Below the pieces are notes generated by a model. That model saw only the letters and a program-made list of their open reading frames with translations, searched no databases and was not told where the DNA came from. This document shows, piece by piece, positions 56,328-64,000 of a DNA stretch of 64,000 nucleotides; position 1 is the first letter of the stretch; the number at the start of each line of letters is the position of its first letter. Position numbers and translations under genes: made by a program. This DNA is from Ruminiclostridium sufflavum DSM 19573 (GTDB taxonomy: Bacteria; Bacillota; Clostridia; Acetivibrionales; DSM-1351): contig NZ_QKMR01000003.1 in the NCBI RefSeq assembly GCF_003208175.1, positions 220,540 through 284,539 on the forward strand. Reading direction: 5' to 3'.

Positions 56328-57158
56328 TTAATTTCCTGCACTTGAATATCTTTTCAGGCCCGCTCTCCAGAATATATATACCAGAACGAACATTGCAGCT
56401 CCAACCAAAGGAGTAAGATATAAATATCCGTTCCAGAACATATCTAAATCCGGTTTTCTTATAAAGTATTGTGCCGGAAAATAACTGACAAACGCAAAAG
56501 GAACAACAAATATCAACAGCTTTTGAACTAAGCCCGGATAAAAGCTGATTGGATATCCGGCAAATCGTCGGCAGTTGAAGAAAATTAAATTACGCAGGTT
56601 TACTGTCCTGATAGTCCAGAAGCTGAAGCAGGAGGAGATCATAAACAAGGCCGCCTGAATTATAGCACCTCCTATTAATGCTGAGATGTAATATGTAACA
56701 CTTTTAAAGTCCCATACAATCCCTACTGCTTTGCATGAATATGTAAATAGAAGTATCCCTACTGTTCCATGCCCCAGAATTGCCGCAAAATCCACTCTGG
56801 CTGCCACCACCTGAAACATCAGCCCTAGCGGTCTGATTAAATACCTGTCCAATGTCCCTTGATAAACCATGTCATCAAAGTCTCTGATTCCTGTAAAGAA
56901 AAATACAAATATGCTATAGGACAGAAACAGAAAACTATACAGAAAAAACATTTCATGCATGGTCCAGCCGCCTATAGTAACAAATCTGGTAAGTATCAAA
57001 AACATAACTACAATGCTTACCATTTCTCTTACGAATATGGCTAATGCTATAAAAAACCTATCAAACTTATATTCCAGCATTGATTTTAAATTCATTTTAA
57101 AAAACACAAACAATATTTTCAGCAGTTCAATTTTTTTATATGCTTTTATTTGTTCCAT
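56328..57158 (-). CDS. ABC-2 type exporter permease
   Basis: 276 residues with six membrane helices (about 36-60, 65-90, 118-145, 150-178, 210-232, 240-262). The cytoplasmic loop FDDMVYQGTLDRYLIRPLGLMFQ, with the elbow motif before a permease helix, places it in the DUF990 group of ABC-2 proteins. It follows the other permease by 6 bases, forming a heterodimer with it. Confidence 0.88.
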   Translation of the reverse strand: MEQIKAYKKIELLKILFVFFKMNLKSMLEYKFDRFFIALAIFVREMVSIVVMFLILTRFVTIGGWTMHEMFFLYSFLFLSYSIFVFFFTGIRDFDDMVYQGTLDRYLIRPLGLMFQVVAARVDFAAILGHGTVGILLFTYSCKAVGIVWDFKSVTYYISALIGGAIIQAALFMISSCFSFWTIRTVNLRNLIFFNCRRFAGYPISFYPGLVQKLLIFVVPFAFVSYFPAQYFIRKPDLDMFWNGYLYLTPLVGAAMFVLVYIFWRAGLKRYSSAGN

Positions 57159-57164
57159 ATCAAG

Positions 57165-57956
57165 CTAACCTCCCTGTACAACGAGTTTTTTGGTGGCGGC
57201 CTTCCAGATAAAATGACCTATCACAGTCAGAAGAACTATCCAAAGTACCTGTTTAAGCAGACAGGTCATTATTTCGTTAGAAGGAGTCTGACCAAGATAT
57301 ATGGTTATTGGTATATAATAAATCGAATCAAACGGTGTCAGCTTTATGAAGTTATACAGCCAGGTAGGCATAAACCATAAGGGAATAAGTGCGCCTGACA
57401 AAACAGCAATCAGGGCATCCTTAATAGTAACAAGGCTGAAGGTCTGATAAAACCAAAAAGCAGTCAGCCATACGATAAAGTTTAGGCAATACAGCACAAG
57501 ATATCCCAGGCACAAGCTCAATATAAATAAGATAAACATCGACACCGAGAATGGAGGCAAAAATTCAAAAAATAACAGGGATATAATTATTGCAGGAACA
57601 AGATTCATTATTATTTTAAATCCGGAAGCTCCTATACTGTATGAAAAAACAAGCAGCCTGAAGCTTATAGGCTTCAATAAATCTGTGGATATCAGCCCGT
57701 TTGTTATTTTATTTTGTATAAAGTAGTCATCCATTATAAAAAAGCTCTGCATTAAAAAACCTAATACTATGTATGTCAAAACTATTTTCAGCTGTACGCC
57801 GTCATATGAGCCGTCTTCTCCATATATGGCCTTCCATATGGCTATATTTACAAAAATTAATATCAGTGTATTAATTAATCCCGCATAATAATCAGCGCGA
57901 TACGCCAAGTTGTTCTGAAATGACTTCTTCGCTATCGCCAGATACGGTTTTATCAT
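57165..57956 (-). CDS. ABC-2 type exporter permease
   Basis: 263 residues from ATG at 57956, after GGGAGGAA. Six membrane helices; KPYLAIAKKSFQNNLAYRADYYAG at the start and the loop DYFIQNKITNGLISTDLLKPISFRLL are typical of the DUF990 group. The start lies 65 bases inside the ATPase gene, so the two are translationally coupled. Confidence 0.88.
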   Translation of the reverse strand: MIKPYLAIAKKSFQNNLAYRADYYAGLINTLILIFVNIAIWKAIYGEDGSYDGVQLKIVLTYIVLGFLMQSFFIMDDYFIQNKITNGLISTDLLKPISFRLLVFSYSIGASGFKIIMNLVPAIIISLLFFEFLPPFSVSMFILFILSLCLGYLVLYCLNFIVWLTAFWFYQTFSLVTIKDALIAVLSGALIPLWFMPTWLYNFIKLTPFDSIYYIPITIYLGQTPSNEIMTCLLKQVLWIVLLTVIGHFIWKAATKKLVVQGG

Positions 57957-58941
57957 AATCAATTCCTCCCTCATATATTTCTCTGATTATTGATTCTATT
58001 TCCGGCTCTTTAATAGTCAAATCCAGAATATTATACTTTGAGGTAAGATAGGAAATAACCTCTGAAACCTGAACCTCATCCCTGTTAAACTGCATGTGCT
58101 TTTTATTGTCAGCCTCTTCGGTTATTTCTACGCCTTCCGGTAAAATGATATTATTGATATTCTGGGCGAACTCAGCAACTATGGTTCTCTTTTTTCCATG
58201 CTTTTCTTTAATTTCATTGACTGTTCCATCATAAATAATAGTTCCGTGATCAATAATAATCATTCTCTTGCAGGTCTTTTCTATATCCATCATGTCATGG
58301 GTAGTAAATAACATTGTTGTATTTTTTTCTTTGTTAACTACCTTTATAAACTCACGAATTTTTTCCTTGGCTATTACATCAAGTCCTATTGTAGGTTCAT
58401 CAAAAAGTATGATATCGGGATTATGAACCAAGGATGCCGCAATATCAGCTCTCATTCTCTGTCCAAGACTAAGCTGTCTGACCGGTTGCGTAATAAACTC
58501 CTTCAAGCCAAGAAGCTCATTGAACATTTCCATATTTTTTTTATAAGCGCTATCCGAAATTCTATAGATGCTCTTCAGCAAATCAAACGTATCCGATACA
58601 GGAAGATCCCACCAAAGCTGCGTTCTTTGTCCGAATACAACTCCTATCTTTGTGGCAATCTTTTTTCTCTGCTTGCTTGGTGACATACCAAGAATGTTAA
58701 TTTCACCATCTGTCGGAGTTAAAATACCGGTTAACATTTTTACCGTAGTAGACTTTCCGGCACCATTAGGTCCTATGAAACCTACCATATCTCCTTTTTC
58801 AATGGTAAAGCTAATTTTTTCAACTGCCCGCTTCATTTTGTATTCCGGGATAATTAAGCTTTGAATTGAGCCTAGCAAGCCTTTTTTTCTTACATTAAGC
58901 TTGTAGTCCTTTGTTAGATTACTAACCTCGATAATTGGCAT
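57892..58941 (-). CDS. ABC exporter ATPase
   Basis: 349 residues. Walker A GFIGPNGAGKSTTVKML (about 52-68), signature LSLGQRMRADIAAS, Walker B IILFDEPTIGLD and the His switch LFTTHDMMD. About 100 extra residues after the core (250-349) end with charged coil. It powers the two DUF990-type permeases. The cargo is unknown; similar systems export lipids, polymers or small molecules. Confidence 0.93.
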   Translation of the reverse strand: MPIIEVSNLTKDYKLNVRKKGLLGSIQSLIIPEYKMKRAVEKISFTIEKGDMVGFIGPNGAGKSTTVKMLTGILTPTDGEINILGMSPSKQRKKIATKIGVVFGQRTQLWWDLPVSDTFDLLKSIYRISDSAYKKNMEMFNELLGLKEFITQPVRQLSLGQRMRADIAASLVHNPDIILFDEPTIGLDVIAKEKIREFIKVVNKEKNTTMLFTTHDMMDIEKTCKRMIIIDHGTIIYDGTVNEIKEKHGKKRTIVAEFAQNINNIILPEGVEITEEADNKKHMQFNRDEVQVSEVISYLTSKYNILDLTIKEPEIESIIREIYEGGIDYDKTVSGDSEEVISEQLGVSR

Positions 58942-59015
58942 ATCAACCTTCCTCTCACTTATTAACTTGAATTTATATTTGAAATTAAGAAACCATACAA
59001 GCCATTATGACCATA

Positions 59016-59207
59016 GTCAATTGCGGTTCAAGCCTGCTTGCGATAAAATATCGGTGCGATATGTATCGTTTCCAGGTGAATTAAGCTTTTAAGCTGGTCT
59101 TGAACGCAATTTGGGTTTGAATTTGTTTTTTCCTATAGGAGGCTTCAGACCCAAACCCAAACTATCAGCCGATGGAATCGGTTTTTTGGCCGATAGTAAT
59201 TGACTTT
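59016..59207. repeat. Full inverted copy of the dispersed repeat
   Basis: It begins GTCAATTGCGGTTCAAGCC and ends GATAGTAATTGACTTTT. Read on the minus strand it matches the copies at 30854 and 53679: CGATAGT, GGAATCGGT, AGTTTGGGTTTG, CTGAAGCCTCCTATAGG, AGCTTAAAAGCTTAATTC, CGATACATATCG and ATTTTATCGCAAGC. It lies between the ABC exporter and a luxR-type gene. The remaining gap, 59210-59640, is very A+T rich with no clear promoter. Confidence 0.8.
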
Positions 59208-59657
59208 TAGCAGCATACCTCTGTTAACTTTTTTCTATCATGTTGAATAATATCCAAATATTAGAGTTTACTTAATATTTTTTATTATATTGAACAAAAC
59301 ATTTATTTTATACATTATTTTTAGTGATTCTAAAAAGTATTTTTATGTTAAACATTGCTTTTTATTGTTATTTTTTATAATATATTAATACATTAAGTCT
59401 TTATTTGTAAAATGAACAAGTAAATTTCATATTTTCAGATTATATAAAAAATATACTTTGTATTAGCATAATTTTATTACCATTTTACATTGTAATATTT
59501 TACATTTTAATTGATAATTAACACAAATGGTATTTTTTATATTCGGAAAATTATTTTTTAACATAAAAGCTTGATTTACAGCTAATGACGCTTCTCCTGC
59601 ATCAAAGCACATTCGTTATAATTACTGATTAAATTATTTAAAAAGGGGTTACAATAT

Positions 59658-60425
59658 ATGGGAAATTTTAGTACTGCAAGTTACTTGGAACCAACCAATA
59701 AATTTTGGCCTTCCTATAAAGTTATTCATCCAATAATGGATTCAAGTTTAATTACTATTAAGCTTTTTCTTTCATCGGCATATTACAGTCTTTTTGACTC
59801 AAGTCTCTTTTATAATTTTGTAATGCTTTTAGATACGGATTTATCTGTTGTATCCTATCACATTAATAAGGAATTAATGATAAGTAACATAAAGTTATGC
59901 CAAGGGTTGAATTTCAGAGCAGAAAATATGGGAAAAACTTCCGTATCAGAATGCCTGCAAAAGAAAGCTCTTAGTGTTATGTACTATTACCAAAACGATA
60001 ATATAGCTTTTCAAAGCTTAACAAACTGTACTATACCTATAATAATTAATGATAAGATAGTTGCATACCTTTCAACCTTCTTTATGCACTCCAAATACGA
60101 TGAAATTTCAGTCAATTATTTTAAATTATTTGAGAAATCTCTTGATTGTACTTTACAGTTTCATACTCTGAAAATTAACATAACGGAGCTTGCATGTAAA
60201 ACAATGCTTCCTACCTTCAGCACTGCATCATTAACCGACTGTGAACTTGAGGTTCTGGAGCAGATAAACAAGGGATATACAAATAAAGAAATTGCAAACC
60301 GTCTATTTATATCGGAAAACACAGTAAAATCCTATATACAAATTATATCTCAGAAGCTTTCCTGCGAAAACAGAACTCAAATCGCAGTAAATTCCGTATT
60401 GTATACTATACTCAGGTATATTTAG
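59658..60425 (+). CDS. LuxR-type transcriptional regulator
   Basis: 255 residues, starting after AAAAAGGGG. Residues 1-180 look like a GAF-like sensor fold (FVMLLDTDLSVVSYHINKE, NCTIPIIINDKIVAYLSTFF). The LuxR HTH is at 190-250 (LTDCELEVLEQINKGYTNKEIANRLFISENTVKSYIQIISQKL). No kinase or phosphorylation site is present. It is divergent from the ABC exporter operon and may control it, by position only. Confidence 0.85.
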   Translation: MGNFSTASYLEPTNKFWPSYKVIHPIMDSSLITIKLFLSSAYYSLFDSSLFYNFVMLLDTDLSVVSYHINKELMISNIKLCQGLNFRAENMGKTSVSECLQKKALSVMYYYQNDNIAFQSLTNCTIPIIINDKIVAYLSTFFMHSKYDEISVNYFKLFEKSLDCTLQFHTLKINITELACKTMLPTFSTASLTDCELEVLEQINKGYTNKEIANRLFISENTVKSYIQIISQKLSCENRTQIAVNSVLYTILRYI

Positions 60426-60616
60426 AAGTCTGGCATACAGGAGGCCATAAATATGCGGCATGAGTGCAGCCGGAAAAGTGCTGATAAAATCAATTCAAAT
60501 ATTGGCTTGCTTTGAGACAGGCTGCCTTAGCCCGTTGAAATGTTGAAACGGGTCAAAATCAAGGATTTTACCCATAATATGTTATCCGGCTAAAATAAAT
60601 GTCTTTAAGCTTATGC

Positions 60617-60865
60617 TCATTTTGTTCTATTCCCGAGTTTAGAGACAGTCACTCTGATAAAATCTAGGATTCCGCCATAAACAATAAAAGAAAGTATACT
60701 TGCTATGTACCAATAAACTGAAATCGATCCCATAATAGTTCTACAGGGTAATTCCATACCCGAATTCATAAAAGCCAAAAGACTATCATTATTCGAAATT
60801 ACAGATAGAATGGGATTTAATCCTATTAGAACAATGCTTTTCGAGTCTTGCCCAATTTGATGCAT
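60617..60865 (-). pseudogene. Membrane protein fragment, probably 5'-truncated
   Basis: The only ATG (60865) gives 82 residues, but coding-like sequence continues upstream in the same frame to a stop at 60980 (VLILKRGDVPIKKVIKSFTFWFLFIALFELY) with no usable start. Two hydrophobic segments are visible (FTFWFLFIALFELY, VYWYIASILSFIVYGGILDFI). It looks like the C-terminal end of a multi-helix membrane protein. No family recognised. The hairpin CCCGTT/AACGGG near 60533 may terminate it. Confidence 0.4.
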
Positions 60866-61072
60866 ATAGAGCTCAAATAATGCGATAAAAAGAAACCAAA
60901 AGGTAAAAGATTTAATGACTTTTTTTATTGGGACATCTCCTCTCTTCAGTATCAGTACAGCATAAAAATCAGGACAAACCTAATGCACATGCATCAACCT
61001 TGTCCTAATCTCTTGGAAAGTTAGGTCAAAAAAGATGCACTTCACCATAAAACCAAAAACTGAATCAAAGAG

Positions 61073-62158
61073 TTATTTTAGCACCCATTTTAATGAATAT
61101 CTTTTTGTTCTTTGTAAAGAATCGAATGTATATTTGATCCGATTATCAATAATTTCCAAATTGCCTGTCTCAACAGGGGACCTGCCTGATATTCCATCAA
61201 ATATTTCATATGCTGTTTTACGTACATTACTTACATTGGAAGGATAAAATTCCGTATGTAATGTTAATGATTTGATTGGTATGTTAGGAGAATATGATAA
61301 ATAACACGGATCTACTTTTTGAGTATTATCAAGTCTTATTTTAACAGTAATTTTAGTGACTTCATTTTTGCTTAACGGTCTGTCAAATTTAACAGTATAA
61401 ACTTTATATGGATTATTTTCAGAATCAATATCAACTATATCTGCCCCATCGACCGATAATATCTCACTATCACCTTTCCAACCATATCTATCAGATAGGA
61501 ATTGATAATCATTGATAAGAGCTTTAATTATAAATGTTTTGGTACATATAATAGATGTATGTTTTTCATCCATATATTTAAATTGAATCTCGTAATCTTC
61601 AATAATATGATCCCAATCTCTATCTAACTCAGCTTTAATATTGTCTTGTTGTGTATCAAAAAAATTTGATACACTACTTAGCAGTCTTTCTTTAAAATTA
61701 TTAATATTATCTTCTACCTCACTATATATCCCTTTTTGTGCATATTCTCTCTTAAAGGTTTCTATGCATTGTAGTTGATTAAGATCTGTATCTTCGGGAT
61801 ATGCTTTACTATGTATGAAATATAGAAACACATTTTTCTTCTCATTAATCATTTTTCTGATTTCTTCTTCTGTAGCAGATCCATAATTTTCTGTTGGTTG
61901 GCCCCATCTATTACAAAATACAGCAACATTTAAATCTGAAGAATTAACAATTTGTTTATTTATAATATTTTGCGGAGTATCACCATACTCTGGAAAAACA
62001 TCATCTTTCCAATAAATGCTTTTAAGGTATACAAAATAATGTTTACCATATGACTTGTTAAACTTTTCTAATGTTTCCTTAATGGCTTTAACGTATTTCT
62101 TCTTTTCAACATCTTGTGGACAGGAAATCAAAACATTATATTGCAATATATTTATCAT
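61073..62158 (-). CDS. Predicted defence or signalling effector with DUF4062/TIR-like N-terminus
   Basis: 361 residues from ATG at 62158, after AGGAGAT; the frame extends 17 codons upstream without a ribosome site. Residues 5-175 form an alpha/beta domain beginning YNVLISCPQDVEKKK and containing NIINKQIVNSSDLNVAVFCNRWGQPT, GSATEEEIRKM and KNVFLYFI. This is the pattern of DUF4062/TIR-like domains found in bacterial conflict proteins ('...VGTPT...SGTEEEI...VLLYF'). Residues 200-361 are mostly beta strands (YKVYTVKFDRPLSKNEVTKITVKI) and could be a binding module. Its neighbours are gene remnants and insertion sequences. Confidence 0.55.
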   Translation of the reverse strand: MINILQYNVLISCPQDVEKKKYVKAIKETLEKFNKSYGKHYFVYLKSIYWKDDVFPEYGDTPQNIINKQIVNSSDLNVAVFCNRWGQPTENYGSATEEEIRKMINEKKNVFLYFIHSKAYPEDTDLNQLQCIETFKREYAQKGIYSEVEDNINNFKERLLSSVSNFFDTQQDNIKAELDRDWDHIIEDYEIQFKYMDEKHTSIICTKTFIIKALINDYQFLSDRYGWKGDSEILSVDGADIVDIDSENNPYKVYTVKFDRPLSKNEVTKITVKIRLDNTQKVDPCYLSYSPNIPIKSLTLHTEFYPSNVSNVRKTAYEIFDGISGRSPVETGNLEIIDNRIKYTFDSLQRTKRYSLKWVLK

Positions 62159-62192
62159 CAAAATATATCTCCTATATTTTTTATAGTCAGAG

Positions 62193-62393
62193 TTATTGTT
62201 TAATCCCATTATATGGACGATGTGAAACTCGTATATGTATATTATTAAAAGAATTAATAAGTTTGCACAACCATATAATATCTTTTCTTAAGTTCAAGTC
62301 AAGTTCTTTTTCCTGTACTCTGTCAAAGTCGATTTTCCATATGCCGTCATTTCCGACTCCGTATTCCCTGCAATCGGTATATTCGATCGCCAT
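62193..62393 (-). pseudogene. Unrecognised fragment upstream of the DUF4062/TIR-like gene
   Basis: 66 residues from ATG at 62393 (MAIEYTDCREYGVGNDG), with the frame open four codons further up (WIEA). It ends 34 bases before the DUF4062/TIR-like start, on the same strand. No ribosome site is evident. It looks like the C-terminal tail of a larger protein (FDRVQEKELDLNLRKDIIWLCKL). Function unknown. Confidence 0.35.
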
Positions 62394-62591
62394 AGCTTCA
62401 ATCCACTACTTAGGCATGTTCATTTTTTTGATAGTTTATCAACGATACTGCACAAGCCTCATACCCCCATTTTGTGTTCAAAATTTTATGCATTCCTATA
62501 TGCTATTGAACTAGTTTCATCATTACCATCCATGATTTCAATTCCCAATTCTAACTTTATACATAATTGGAATTTAAATGAATTTGTTATG

Positions 62592-62837
62592 CTACCCGTT
62601 TATCTTCAATAACCTCTTTGCATTTTTGCTGGTTACAACTTTATCTTGAAATAATCCAATCGCATTCTCCTTATGCATAATGTGACTCCCATTATAAGAT
62701 CTCATCTTCTTAGCACCTATATCAAGCCTAAGCATATCAGTTATTTCTTCATTTATAAATATACTATTCGATAAATAATCCCATTTTCCTCCATTAATAA
62801 AGAAGTTTTTCGATAACTTGATGATTTTACTCCCCAA
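62592..62837 (-). pseudogene. Unrecognised short ORF next to an insertion sequence
   Basis: 81 residues from a TTG with no ribosome site. KKMRSYNGSHIMHKENAIGLFQDKVVTSKNAKRLLKI looks like genuine coding sequence, but the start is probably lost, possibly through insertion of the adjacent element at about 62850. No family recognised. Confidence 0.3.
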
Positions 62838-62971
62838 CTATATAATTTTTTAGACATGGTTTGCTCTTTGTTTAGAATGATTACATCACCCCTTCATTCT
62901 AACTGCAACCTCAGACTATGTCTTTTTTCTGCTTCAAAATTGCAGGAGTACAAAATATAGGAGGTCGTTTA

Positions 62972-63704
62972 ATGAACAAGAAATTCAGTAAGGAAGAAAA
63001 ACATCAATTGGTTGCAAAATATCACAATGGCGAATCCGCAACGGATATTTGCACAGAAACAGGCGTCTCCAGAAGTACATTCTACACTTGGTTAAAACCT
63101 TATAAAACTACATATACCGATACAGGTTATGCGGTCAGTGCTGCTGAATTTATAAAGATGAAACAGCGGCTGGAAAAGCTTGAGCAAAAAATCGAAGTAT
63201 TACAAAAAGTGAACTGTACGGTATCTTCCCCGCTCAAAGAAAAGCTGCGAGAGCTTTCAGTACTTCATGGACAACATAGCGTACATGTTCTATGTGAAGC
63301 TCTTGAAGTTCCAAGGGGCACATTTTACAATCACATCTTTCGCAATAAGGGAGAAAACAACAGCTATCAGATCCGCAGAACTCAACTGAGTGAACGGATC
63401 AAGCAAATATATGAAGAAAGCAATCAGATTTTTGGCGCAAAAAAAATCAGAGCTGTGTTAGCAAGTCAAGGAGAGGCTGTCAGTGATAAAATGGTTTCCG
63501 AGTTAATGCAGGAGATGAATTTATACAGCATCCGAACGGAGGCAAAAAGAGCTATGCCCACATTAACTATGAAAAGAAACAAGACTCACTGAAAATGAAT
63601 TTTTCGGTAAATGCTCCTAACCAAGTATGGGTCAGCGATGTAACATGCTTCAAGATTGATAACAAAATTCAATACATCTGTGCAATCCTCGATCTATATT
63701 CCAG
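62972..63704 (+). pseudogene. IS3-family (IS150-like) transposase, frameshifted and interrupted
   Basis: ATG at 62972 follows AGGAGGT. One frame joins the OrfA part (FSKEEKHQLVAKYHNGESATDICTETGVSRSTFYTWLK plus a Leu-rich coil) with the OrfB HTH part (EVPRGTFYNHI, KIRAVLASQGEAVSDKMV) and stops at 63592. The catalytic core continues in another frame from about 63550 (YAHINYEKKQDSL, APNQVWVSDVTCFKID with the first Asp, CAILDLYSRC), so one base is lost or gained near the A5 run at 63543. It then breaks off at about 63704, where an IS21-type end begins. Not functional. Confidence 0.85.
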
Positions 63705-63785
63705 ATGCATATTCCGGCACATCCGGACGGCGATTCCGGTTTTATCCGGACAGTAAACCGGAGCATCCGGACACCTTGTCGTGTA
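63704..63785. mobile_element. Terminal repeat region of an IS21-family element
   Basis: From TGCATATTCCGGCACATCCGGAC the sequence repeats ATTCCGG / ATCCGGAC units with spacing (63712, 63734, 63748, 63766), ending CATCCGGACACCTTGTCG. Multiple terminal repeats of this kind are typical of IS21-family ends. The boundary with the IS3 gene is placed at about 63704 by loss of transposase coding. Confidence 0.7.
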
Positions 63786-63793
63786 AGTTGATT

Positions 63794-64000
63794 TTATTCC
63801 AGTGCTTCATTTTTTTCAATATTTTTAATTGTTTTTTCTGCCATGACTTCTCTCATGGATTTTTTTGAGTCAAGGGTTAGGATATAGGAGTTATGTATTA
63901 TTCTATCCATGATTGCATCTGCTATTGTTGGATCGGGGAATAATTCATACCACTTTGTATGTGATACTTGCCCGGATAAAACTGTTGATGCCCTGTTATA
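63794..64000 (-). CDS. istB: IS21-family helper ATPase IstB (C-terminal part, 5' beyond window)
   Basis: 68 residues plus stop are visible: YNRASTVLSGQVSHTKWYELFPDPTIADAIMDRIIHNSYILTL. Matches the C-terminal end of IstB (sensor region, then DPTIADAI.DRI.H.). The rest lies beyond the right edge. IstB is the AAA+ partner of the IstA transposase. It shows that the interrupting element is IS21 type. Confidence 0.88.
   Translation of the reverse strand, partial: YNRASTVLSGQVSHTKWYELFPDPTIADAIMDRIIHNSYILTLDSKKSMREVMAEKTIKNIEKNEALE

Noticed and set aside
60527..60550. Hairpin CCCGTT/AACGGG as a terminator of the luxR-type gene
   Set aside because: Short stem without a U tract and about 100 bases after the stop; ambiguous as to strand.

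Overview
This is a 64 kb stretch of a low-GC, Gram-positive, spore-forming anaerobe of the clostridial type. Evidence: A+T-rich intergenic DNA, AGGAGG-type ribosome sites with frequent TTG and GTG starts, S-layer-homology surface proteins, the sporulation peptidase YabG, a CotH-family protein, and the conserved order prfA / tsaC / ywlE / rpiB / upp / wecB / atp operon, which parallels Bacillus subtilis. The gene set would fit the mesophilic Ruminiclostridium (Clostridium cellulolyticum) group; that is an inference from memory.

Layout. 1-3611 (minus): two S-layer proteins, the first cut by the window edge. 3874-11240 (minus): a complete F1Fo ATP synthase operon atpIBEFHAGDC with two unusually long internal gaps. 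11575-13175 (plus): motA-motB. 13334-14926 (minus): an orphan BtrH-like protein. 15346-23178 (minus): housekeeping block with a WecA-WecB fusion, dCMP deaminase, upp, rpiB, an arginine/tyrosine phosphatase, tsaC, a ZIP transporter and prfA. 23571-28122 (minus): a DUF4097/DUF2089 pair, a YitT-type protein and a CNNM/CorC protein. 28513-32482 (minus): CotH, DUF4956 and a VTC-like polyphosphate polymerase. 32767-38030 (minus): Mn-dependent pyrophosphatase, a two-component system and a diguanylate cyclase. 38671-41240: an XRE repressor divergent from a CheW/soluble chemoreceptor pair. 41352-44598 (minus): recR, ybaB, dnaX and the long-form SRP RNA. 45239-49030: yabG, then a CadC-like regulator, a separate HMA metallochaperone and a CPC-type P-ATPase. 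49097-58941 (minus): a NagZ-like hexosaminidase, then an unusual set (ATP-grasp enzyme, two-domain GT2 glycosyltransferase, thymidylate-kinase-like protein, 5'-nucleotidase, three-gene ABC exporter). 59658-64000: a LuxR-type regulator, gene remnants, a DUF4062/TIR-like candidate defence protein, and an IS3-type element interrupted by an IS21-type element.

A dispersed repeat of about 180 bp with GTCAATTAC/GTAATTGAC ends occurs as at least three near-complete copies and many fragments in intergenic DNA, including inside the ATP synthase operon and in the leader of the metal-resistance operon.

The observations most worth following: the ATP-grasp/GT2/kinase locus, with a leader ORF and a hairpin that would hide the glycosyltransferase ribosome site; the internal Shine-Dalgarno at the WecA-WecB junction; the DUF4062/TIR-like protein beside mobile DNA; the CotH-DUF4956-VTC cassette; the orphan BtrH-like protein; and an A8 slippage site in dnaX.
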